A stretch of DNA of 64,000 bases from Dipteris shenzhenensis (Eukaryota; Polypodiophyta; Polypodiopsida; Gleicheniales), in the NCBI GenBank assembly GCA_047967505.1, contig CM106539.1, one strand, 5' to 3'. The notes under the pieces are model-generated. The model had not been told where the DNA came from. It was given only the letters and a program-made list of their open reading frames with translations, and ran no database searches. The translations under genes were made by a program, and so were the position numbers. Below, piece by piece: positions 23,401-34,800 of this stretch; the stretch's first letter is position 1; every line of letters begins with the position of its first letter.

Positions 23401-26400
23401 TCCAAACTCTTGCATCTGGTATCAGAGTAGTCTTCCCCTTGCTCCCACGCACTTCCTCCTGTTGGGGTAAAGGCACATTGCCACCCCTTTATTAAAGATA
23501 TGACACCTATGACTGTCTTAAGACAGTCATAGGGTAAAAATCTAATCCTAATAAAACTTAAGAGTTTGTGGTGTGGCTCATCACTTCACACCCGCATGTT
23601 TGGAGTCTTCTCACTCTCACTCTCTCCCAGTTGCACTTCTTCCACCTTACCTTCCCCTTCAACTGGTATCAGAGCCAGCCTCTCTTCTCTCTTCCCCCTC
23701 TACCTCTACCTATCCTCAGCCCGGGCAGCAGATCGAGGCAGCGCACCGGCAATCCACGCGGGTGAGCAGGGCAACGCGCACGGGTTGCAGCGGGTCTGTG
23801 AGCAGGGCAGGGCGGCGCGGGACAGCAACGTGGGGCGACGAGAGGTAGCGCAGGCAGCAGCGCAGGGCAACGCAGGCAACGCGTGGGCGCAGGCAGCGCG
23901 CAGGCAGCCGTACAGTTGTGTACGGACGTACGACCGTCCATACAACCGTATGGACACCGTACTGTCGACCGTACCGTACGGACCGCCGTACGAACTGCGA
24001 CAGGGAGGTGTTTTTTCATTGGGAGCAGCGTCAGGCATCTAGGCACACAAGCCTAGGAAGCATTCGAGGAGGAAGAAGAAGAAAATCTCAAATTTTGAGA
24101 AAAGTACAACAGGTACAGCGAGGAGATTTGGAATTTTCCTGAGGTGCATTGTATTGCGTGAAGTACAGCAAGTACTTTTCTTTTATTTCCCTCCTGTTTG
24201 GAGGAGGACTTGTGCACAGATATCGGAATTTATGCATTGGACAGAGGATATATGCTTTTATTGGGTTTAAATCTCAGTTTACGGGTGAGCAGATCATAGG
24301 GCTTTTGCCCGGCAGTTGATGCTTTGTATGCCTTGAGGTAGTGTGGTGCCAGAGTGCACACATTTGTCTCGATTTCCACAGTGTGGAGGTGACATTTTCT
24401 TGCAGGTCACATTTCTTGTGCAACACTCAGAGAACCTCAGTTGAGCCACGCTTGGCCAGGGCGCATCGAGTTTACTCGGTCCCTAACTGTCCATCGTTGA
24501 CAGTGCTCAAAGGTTCCTCATTGAGTGTTTGTACGTTGGGATCTGTGTATGTCACTTCTACACAGGGCAGTATATGCATTACACTGTTAGTTGATTTTGT
24601 CAGAGAGATTTGCACATTGTATGCCTTATCCCTCATTGTTGAGGTTGTTTTTCACTTGGTACAGGTGTCAAATCAAGGGGCTTTTGCCCAGATTTTGCTT
24701 GAGAGCACTTGGGTTACTGTCAGAGATCTTTAGATGCCTTTTATCCCCTTGGCAGAAGGGTGATTGCTTGGGATTTATCCCATTTTCTGTTGCAGGTTTT
24801 GTGACAGGCTGAAGTGTCTGGAGCTATTTTTTTTTTCAGTAAACAAAACAGTGTATGCCAAGTGGTTTATGCATATTAAATCAGTGCAATACCTCATCTG
24901 AGGTGGGAGAAGTGATCAGGACAGCAGTGTTTACAGCAGTGTTTTGTGCTTTGTCAGCTGATGATGCACTGTTAAAGCGCTTGTGGAACAGCTGCAGCAT
25001 TCTGAAGTTACTGTTTTATGCCTATTTGAGCACGGTACAGTGTGTCAGAAGGTACAGTAATTGGAGGGAATTTTCTGTTTTGCTGCAGATTTTTTTTTTA
25101 CAGTAAAAAACAGCACTATTGTGAGTGCTCCTGGCTCTTGATAGAGCAGGTTTTTTCTCAGAAATCAGAATTTTATTCAGTCTTTTTTGACTTACAGGGA
25201 GTCAGGTACTTTCCTTATCTGATATGGCATCAGGGGGAAGTGAATCATCAATTCTGAACATAAAGAAATTGGAAGGAGCACACAATTATGCATTATGGGC
25301 AGAACAGTGTTTGAATGTACTTCTGTTAAAGAAGATTTCTAAGCCCATAAGGGTGAAGGGTGTCAAGCCATCTGACATGGCAGATGATGAATGGGAAGAG
25401 CTTGATTTGTCCGCAAGGGCAGCTATCATGCTTACTATTTCTGATACTCTTGTGTTCAATGTTCAGGCTGAAAAGACCTCTTATGGCCTATGGCAGAGGC
25501 TAGCAGAGTTGTATGCCCAAAAGAGTTCAGCCAGTAAGGTTTATTGGTTGAAGAAGCTGGTTGATCTTCGCATGAAGGAAGGTACAACTATGACCTCACA
25601 CTTGAGTGAGTTCAATGCCATCTTTACACAGCTGATTGCACAGGGTTTGAATCTTGATGAGGAGTTCAAGGCTACCTTCTTGTTGTGTACCCTCCCTGAG
25701 AGTTGGGACACTTTCAAGACCACCCTGTCAAATTCAAATGTCATTCTTATGTATGCTGATGTGGAGAGCTCTCTCCTTATGGAGGAGATGAGCAGGAAAA
25801 ATAATATGGGCAGCAAGTCTTCAAATGCTTTGCAGGTACAGGATAGAGGCAGGACTCAGCAGAAGGGGAGATCTGCTAGTAAGTCCAAATCCCGCAGTCA
25901 GTCCCGTGGCAAAAAGGATATTGAATGCTTTTATAGTGGCAAGAAGGGACATGTGAAGTCTAAGTGCTTCAAGTTCATACGGGATCAGAAAGCCAAGAAG
26001 GCTGAAACAAAGGATGCAGGCAGTGGAAGCAAAGGCAAAGGCAAGGCCAAGGTGGATGACTTGGATGCAGTGAATGTTGCAGCAGAGGATAGTGACGGTG
26101 ACAGACATGATGTTTTATGCTCTTCTGCTGTAATTACACATACTTTGGTTATTGATGGCCATGACATGCACACCTGGCTCTTGGATTCAGGTGCTTCTTT
26201 TCATGTTACTCCTCATAGGGAGTGGTTTACTTCCTACACAGGTACTCATGGAGTTGTTCATCTTGGGAACAACTATGCATGTCAGATTGTAGGGATTGGC
26301 AGTATACAGATAGTATTCCCTGATGGACACATATTTATGCTTGATGGTGTCCGCCATGTGCCGCAAATCAAGAAAAATCTGATTAGCACTGGCTTGTTGG

Positions 26401-29400
26401 ATGACAGTGGTTACCACACCACATTTGGGGATTCCAAATGGGTGATTACTGATGGCCAGGTTGTAGTGGCTGAGGGTTATAAGAGTGATACCTTGTACCC
26501 TCTTTATGTTTCCAGTGTGGGTAATCATGTTGTTGCCATAACCGAGCTGCCAAAGGTTTCATTGTGGCATAGCCGGTTGGGACACATGTCTGTTAAAGGA
26601 ATGCAAGAACTGTCACGTTTGGGTTATCTGCCGTCTCTTTCATTTTCAGATTTGCCTACTTGTGATCATTGCATATTTGGCAAGCATTCTATGACTCCTC
26701 ATAAGAGGAGAACTCCCCAAAATAGAGCACCGCTTGATCTAGTGCACACTGATTTGTGTGAGATGCCACAGCTATCACTAGGGGGTGCAAAGTATTTCAT
26801 TACTTTTATTGATGATGCCACACGCAAAGTGTGGGTCTATTTCTTGAAGCATAAGAGCGATGCCTTAGATGCTTTCAAGAAGTTTGTCGCTCAAGTTGAG
26901 AATCGGACAGGTCGCAGGCTGAAATGCCTCAGATCCGATAATGGGGGTGAGTATGTGTCACATGCTTTTGTACAGTTTTGTGAAGCTAAGGGCATTAAAC
27001 AGGAACTCACAGCCCCTCATAATGCATCTCAAAATGGTGTAAGTGAGCGGATGAATCGAACTATTCAGGAGAAGGTTCGATGTATGTTGTCTTATGCTGC
27101 ATTACCCCATGGCTTTTGGGCAGAAGCCGTGCAAACAGCAGTTCACATTATTAACAGGTCGCCAAACAAGGCTTTGGAGTTGAAAGTGCCAGAGGAGGTG
27201 TGGTCTGGCAAGCCACCTTCATATAAGCACTTACGTGTGTTTGGCTGCGAGTGCTTTGCTTATATACGCAAAGAACTGCGCACCAAACTGGAGCCAAAGT
27301 CTTTCAGATGCATCTTCATGGGTTATGGTGACGAAGGTGAAATGGGGTACAGATTATGGGATCCCGTTAAACGAAAGATTATACGCAGCAATGATGTCAT
27401 CTTTAAAGAGGATAGTGTACACAAGGAACCCGTGCAACCTGTGGAATACAGGAGGGTTATTTATGATGATGTTGGACAGCAAAGAATGCCCATTTATATG
27501 CAGCAGCAGGCTGCTGCAGATAACCCTGTTCAAGAGGGTATACAGGCTGAAAATCAGCCAGATAATTTTGCCAATAATGCACCACTGGATATGCCAGCAG
27601 ATGGGGCTGTAGAACAGCCAGATATGGTGGTACAGCCACCTGTCATGCATGACGAACAGGCTGGACAGCAGCCTAATCCGGAACATTTTGTTAGGAGGAG
27701 CACCCGTGTACAACGGCCTCCTGCCAGGTTTGTTCCAGGAGCCAATAATGTGGCTGATTTTATCATGCTGACAGATTGTGGTGAGCCTTCCAGCTTCAAG
27801 GAAGCTATGGGAAGAACAGAGAAAAAGAAGTGGGAGAAAGCCATGCAATCAGAAATGGACTCCCTACTTCAAAATGATACATGGGACTTGGTGCAGCTAC
27901 CTGCAGGCAGAAAGGTTTTGCCATGCAAGTGGGTTTACAAAGTCAAAGTGGATTCAAATGCTTTACCGAGGTATAAGGCCAGATTGGTTGCCAAGGGATT
28001 TAAGCAGGAGAAGGGCATTGACTTTGATGAGATCTTTTCCCCTGTAGTCAAGATGACTACTTTGAGAGCAGTGTTAGCTCTTGTTGCTCATGAGGACATG
28101 GATTTATGTCAGATGGATGTGAAGACTGCTTTTCTTCACGGAGATCTCCATGATGAGATCTACATGAGTCAGCCAGAGGGATATGCTGTTAAAGGGAAAG
28201 AGCAGCTTGTGTGTAAGCTCAAAAGGAGCTTGTATGGACTCAAGCAGGCACCAAGGGAATGGTACAAGAAGTTTGATGCCTTCATGCAATCCCAAGGGTA
28301 TCATAGGTGTGAGACCGATCACTGCTTGTACACCAAACGGGCAAAGGATGGCAGTTTGATGCTCCTCATTCTGTATGTGGATGACATGCTGATTGCCAGC
28401 AAATCTCAGCAGGAGATTAGTGCTTTGAAGAAGCAACTGCATAAGTCTTTTGACATGAAAGACTTGGGTGATGCAAATCATATTCTTGGTATGCGGATTA
28501 TTCGTGACAGGTCCAACGGACTTTTGTTTCTGTCACAGAAGGAGTACATTGACAAAGTACTGCAGAGGTTTAAAATGGAGGGGGGGAAGTCTATTAGTAC
28601 CCCGTTGCCTCCTCATTTAAAACTCAGCAGTAAGGACAGCCCCAGATCAGATGATGATAAGGCTGAGATGGCCAAGGTTCCGTATGCATCTGCAGTTGGT
28701 TCTTTGATGTATGCCATGGTTGCCACTCGTCCGGATATTGCTTTTGCGGTGGGAGTCATCAGCAGGTATATGGCAAATCCAGGCAAGCGGCACTGGGAAG
28801 CAGTGAAAGGTGTTTTGAGGTATCTCAAAGGTACCAAAGACTTGTGCATATGCTATGGTAGGCAAGAAGCATTGGTGCATGGTTTTACAGATTCAGACTA
28901 TGCAGGGAATGTAGATAACCGGAAGTCTACTACCGGTTATATTTTCACATTTGCAGGAGGTGCTATACCATGGGTGTCTCGGTTGCAGAAATGCGTTGCA
29001 TTGTCAACTACTGAAGCTGAATATGTTGCAGCCACTGAGGCTTGCAAGGAAGCAATATGGCTTACTCGGCTGGTGGGAGATTTAGGCATTACAGGAGATA
29101 TGCCAGTTTTGCATTGTGATAGTCAGAGTGCTATCATGTTGGCAAAGAATCCGGTCTTTCATCAAAAGACCAAGCACATAGATGTGAAATATCATTTCAT
29201 CAGGGAGGTACTGGAAGACAAGCGACTTGAGCTTGTGAAAGTGCATACTGATGATAATCCTGCAGATTTGCTCACTAAGAGCTTGTCTACAGAGCGGTTT
29301 GCACATTGCCGCCACATCATGGGATTAGGATGAGACCATTCTTATTTTATGGTCTTGTATACAGTAACTGTATATTGCTGTAATTTTTATTCTTTTCTCC

Positions 29401-30298
29401 CCTTTAGGCACATTGGCCTTTAGGTGGGAGGTTGTTGGGGTAAAGGCACATTGCCACCCCTTTATTAAAGATATGACACCTATGACTGTCTTAAGACAGT
29501 CATAGGGTAAAAACCTAATCCTAATAAAACTTAAGAGTTTGTGGTGTGGCTCATCACTTCACACCCGCATGTTTGGAGTCTTCTCACTCTCTCACTCTCT
29601 CCCAGTTGCACTTCTTCCACCTTACCTTCCCCTTCACCTCCCACCTCCCGCACCCTTGGGTATATTTTCTATCGTGAAAAACTCCAATTTCATCACGAAA
29701 AATTGGCTACTACAACTCTGTTTTGAACTGGCCGCCCTCTTTAAGGGATCTTGAGCACTCTTGGAGCTGTTCCTCAGTGGGCCGCCTAAGCTAAAAGATA
29801 GGGCCCCTTCTGCAGCACTTTTTGGTTGTTGGTCAACCTGTTCCAGATCTTTAGCAAGCATGCTGCTGGTTGCCTATTTCTAAGCTCTCTTGGACGTGCA
29901 ACAACACATATACCTTTGTAAGACTAGAATAAATCCAATCATGCAAATTTAGAGTTTTTGTTGTTCTAAAGACGAAAAATCTACACAGAATAAAAGAGAA
30001 AATGAAAGAGAAGGAGAAAAAAAAAAAAAAGAGGTAATCAAAAACTTTTATGAAAAACAAAAGTAAGACATACTTAGCAAACAAAGCAACACTTAAGTCG
30101 TCATTAGGGCCCAAGCATAAGCAGCTATATTGGGTTTCTAAAGACCCGCTGAATCTCTTGGGCAAACACAGTGCTTAGTAAAATACATCAAATAAACAAA
30201 AGAGAAAGAAAACAAGAAATAAAGAAGAAAGGAAGAAGGTGACTAAGCAAAAATAAACAACCAAGTCAAGAAACAAAATCTTCCAAAAGATTGGAATT

Positions 30299-30336
<38 letters not shown>

Positions 30337-31791
30337 TCCAGGACCCTCGGACCAAGGCTCTTCTCTTCAACTCCTTGGTCCGACCAGCCGGTATGTATGG
30401 CAGCCCTTGTTGGGGGCCTGACATGTCAGAGATACAGTGGACACGGGTGGAGCGCCTGCAGATCCTCCTGCTCTCATGGATGATCCGGGGGAAACCGTCT
30501 GTACCACATCACATCATTCAGGCTGAGTTTGGTGCTTCTCCACTCCAGCTAAATGCAGCCTTTCAGACCATCACATATCTACACCGGGTTAGATCATATG
30601 GGGACTGCACATCAGGGACACAGAGGTTGCCATGGTTGGCTCTCGATTCATCCATGAGATTGGCAGCAGAGGGAGACGATCGATGCTGGTATGCACGGAC
30701 TGACAGATGGTTTGTGAGACTAGGGTTCCACATCGATAGGATACCTTCTTTTCAGTACAGTTTAGATGCCCCTCCGGTACTCCCACCCACCATCCCGATT
30801 GGACCACACCCCAACCAGGTCATTCGAGAGGATCTCCTGCAGCTACACACCTTTAGGACCTGGTTGGAGCCGAGGGAGCTCCCAGTGAAGCTGAGTTTCT
30901 ACACAGATTACTGTCTTCGTATTTCGGAGGAGGGATTCATCACACCACCGAAGTACACTGAGCTTCATATGCCTCACTCACTACGGATCTCCATCGGACA
31001 ATTTCGAGTATCATCACACCGCCTCCACATAGAGAGCGGCAGAGCAGAGGGGATTCCTAGGGAGCATCGCTTATGCATATTGTGCAACTGTCACGAGGTT
31101 GAGTCGGAGGAGCATTTTATTTTTAGGTGCCCAGTGTACTACAAGATCCGAGGTCGCTACCACTGCCTCTTCAGAGACGGCTCCGGGCTCCTTTCCAGAT
31201 TCCTCGCCTACCCAGATCAAAGATGCCTCACGGCCTTCATTCACGAGGGGGTCCGACACAAAGACAGGCGACAAGGCTCGGCCACATCATCAGACACCTC
31301 TCAGAGTAGGATCACAGAGTTCCTCCCATTGAGTGACATTGATCGTCCAATCTCTAGCCGCAGACGTGACAAAGACCCCGACCTGAGATCGCAGCACGAC
31401 ACACGAGACACGAGGGGGACACAGATTACTCTGAGGGACCTCCCGTCATTGTTTAGACCCGGGATACGTCCCATGGGAGCCACGGTGGCTTTGGTCTTGT
31501 GTCGAGCCTCGTCCAGGAGACCGAGATGCACGACACACCTTGACAGGCGCCAACGTCCCGTCACCAGCTATGCACCAGCCAGGGCAACATGACATACGGA
31601 GGATTCCGCTCCGCTCCAATCCTTTTCTTTTCTTTTCATTGTTACATCCAGATGTATTTGATTATGTATGATCAGACTTAGGGTTCAGCACAGGTGATGA
31701 TGCTCGTTTCAGTAGCTCCACCCTTACTGTGATTTGTATCAGGTTTCTTTCAGTCTCATAGACCCATCGGTCTTCCGAAAACTCTGATAAA

Positions 31792-31836
<45 letters not shown>

Positions 31837-34800
31837 AAAAAGAAGAAGAAACTGGAATTGACAAAATCAGCCACCTCCCCCTCCCTCTCCCTCGCCACCC
31901 CCCGCCTCTCCCTCGCCACCCCTCAGCACTCAGCCAACCCCTAGCCACCCCTCAGCCCCCCCTACCTGTCGCGACACCTCTAGCCTAGCCTCCGTCTGCA
32001 CCTAAATCTGCCGCGACACCTCTAGCCTAGCCTAGCCTAGCCCCCGCCTACTACAGCGCCCCCTAGCCTAGCCCCTGCCTACCTACAGCGCCTAGCCTAC
32101 CTACAGCCCCTAGCAAGCCTAGCATACCTAGGCGACTGCTCAGGAGCAGCCTGAACAGCCTCATCTAGCTTGGAAGCTCAGATCATTAGTCTCCAAGACG
32201 AGAATGTAAATTTGAAGGCAAATACACACGGAGATGAAGGGGAGCTTCAGCCATCCCTACACGAGGAGCTGAACATCATTAGGGAACAAATGAAGAAAGG
32301 GGGCAAATGGAACTTCAGAAGAAGGATGCAAGATCATAGATGAACTGAAATCTGAGAATGAAAAACTCAGAAAAGACTTGGCATTCTTGCAAGACACTAT
32401 GAAGGGTAAACATGCTGAATTCACCCAGAAAATCAAGAAAGGAGAGGCTGCAATCTTGGAATGGAGCGATGTGGTCAAGAAAGGTACTCCTGTTCCCAAG
32501 AAAGAGTTCATTTCAGATGCTCTAGAGGAGGATAAAAGGAGAAACAGTAAATCCCTAAATGTCTTAGTCCGAGGTCTCACGGTAGGAGACACTCAAATGC
32601 TTTGTTCACCAAAATGGATGTGAACCTGACATGCGAGACAGCTTGGAGAGCTGGCAAGCCTAATGCACCCACAAAGCCACTTGTGATGAAGCTTCGAATA
32701 GCCATGGATAGGAAGACCCTCATGAGCACAAGGGTGACCTTGAAAGGAACCCGGATCTACCTGGACGATGACCTCACCCTCCTACAATAGGAACACCAGA
32801 GGGAAGGTATGGTACACGTCATGGCAGCGAGAGAAGCAGGGAAATGGGCTGCATACAGAGATGGTAGGGTGATCATCCGAGAGAGAGGAGATCAGGACTT
32901 GGGGAGACCAGAAGAAAAGGAAGAGAAAGAAGAGGGTGAATTATGACGGTGTCGGGCCAAGGGGACACAAAGTGGACTGAGAATTGCAGTGTGGAATTGC
33001 AATGGCACACTCTGGTCTGATCCGGGTGGTTTCTCGGAGACGCACACTGACATAGACATGGTCTTCTATACTGAGACACATGAGAGCCCCGAGAGAGGAC
33101 TGCCCACTGTGACAAGATATACATGGGAGTCATCTCATAGGAAGGAGACGAGGAGAGACACTGGTGTGCAGGGTTCAAAGGGAGTGGCTATCCTCTTTAA
33201 ATCACACATGAGACCTCTCATATCAGTGGCACGAAGAGAGAAGCATGCGCGACACATGTGGATATGAGTCCAGCTACCAGACGCACGACCGATTCTCATA
33301 GCAGTGTGTTATTTCCCCCCAGATACTTCATCCTATGCATGTGAGGTCACCACAGAAGGGCACAGCCCGTATGAGTCGATTCAGGATGATATCATTGAAT
33401 TCTCCAGGCAGGGGGACATCCTCCTTCTTGGTGACTTCAATGCATGCACAGGGAACATGCAGGTGGGCCTACTGGACTTTGCATCGGATTCCCTCATAGT
33501 TACCAGAACTAGATGCAACTGAGCTCGGGATAGTGAGACACTCTGCAGATGCACCACAGGTGGACGACATCTACTTGAGCTAGGGGCTGTTCATGATCTG
33601 ATCATTTACAATGGTCTACAGAGATGGCCATCATCCGGTGGTCTCACTTGTTTCCCACATGGCGGAAGGACAAGCACAGTGGACTACCTATTGGATCCTT
33701 TGGCCTTTACCTCACAAATATACAACTCTATTGTGCCCCCTCCCCCACTCGGTGCTGATCACTCGTACTTAGCCTTTTGTATCTCTACCACTATGCCAGT
33801 CACAAGGAGGGATCCCCCCACGCCCACTCATGTACAAGTTCACTGAGATCGTGCCCTAGACCCCATCTATGTGAGCAACCTAGCGAAGGGACTTCCAGCC
33901 CTACTACTTGGAGATGTTGTAGACCTCGCCCACACCTCAAACACCCTTGTCATAGTAGTCATGGACGCAGCCATTAGGTCTTTCCCCACGACTCGATCTG
34001 CACGTGCTTCACTAGGTAAGATGCCACAAAATCCTTCATATGACGATAAGTGTGCAGAGAGATGAGAGCTCACCTCACACATGAGTGAGCCCTTGGCCAA
34101 TTGACAACACCCGAGGCACAGCGGATCTCAGGCCAACTGACACATCATAGGCGGGCCTTCCTCACCCGCAGAATGGACGAGGTGATCAGTTCTTTTCGAG
34201 GGGGGGATCCCACCATTGGTTGGGGGCTTCTATCTGAGGGGAAGCCACCTATACCCATCACAAACCCAGGTGTTTGGCACACTTATGCATGCTCTCTTTA
34301 TGATGTCCCGATGCAGGCACCACCTGATATGTCCACTATGCCCAAGCCCACCACTTGCCACTTGTTCACTGCACAAAATGTGCGGGTTGCACTCGACCGG
34401 CTTCATAACCGGAGAGCACAGGACCATGAGGGGCTACGGATTGAGCATTTGGATCATGGATAGGAGGTTTTGGGTCCGGTAATAGCACAAATGTTTAACC
34501 ACGCCATGTCACGGCTTCCCACCCTCATGGAGTACCACCACCATAGTACCGATACACTAGGCAGGTGACCCCATGGATACTGGAAACTATCGCACTCTCA
34601 TGATTGGCCACACGCTGGCCAAGATCTATGGATCGCTACTGGAGAGGGAGATCAGCAACCATACAGAGGCACATGGGCAGTGTGCTCTAGGGCAGGCAGG
34701 TTTCCGAAGACAGCACTCCACTCTAGACCACATCTTTACCATGAGGACTATCATTGAGGAGTCGAGGTCGAGACACGCCAAAAAGTCTACGCTTGTTCTG

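Larger units (their letters stand above)
23460..29636 (+). mobile_element. Full-length, apparently intact young Copia retrotransposon
   Basis: The 6177-bp element has LTRs at 23460-23661 and 29433-29636. They differ by one substitution and one CT-repeat indel. Each is TG...CA bounded, and a perfect 5-bp target-site duplication, CCTCC, flanks the element (23455-23459 and 29637-29641). The PBS TGGTATCAGAGCC starts at 23664 and a purine tract (GGTGGGAGG, about 29423) precedes the 3' LTR. A 1.56-kb leader separates LTR and ORF. It is antisense to WASHC2 inside its largest intron. Confidence 0.97.

Noticed and set aside
23417-23676. tRNA-like strings (TGGTATCAGAG) as tRNA gene remnants
   Set aside because: They lie right after LTR ends and are only primer-binding sites. 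No cloverleaf can be drawn.
23566-24046. ORFs on both strands in the Copia leader
   Set aside because: They start inside the LTR or its GC-rich leader and show no Gag similarity. The real ORF begins at 25224.
30299-30333. (TC)n run as a standalone microsatellite or CRISPR-like array
   Set aside because: It abuts the LINE truncation point and matches LINE A tails. There are no spacers or repeats of CRISPR type anywhere in the window.
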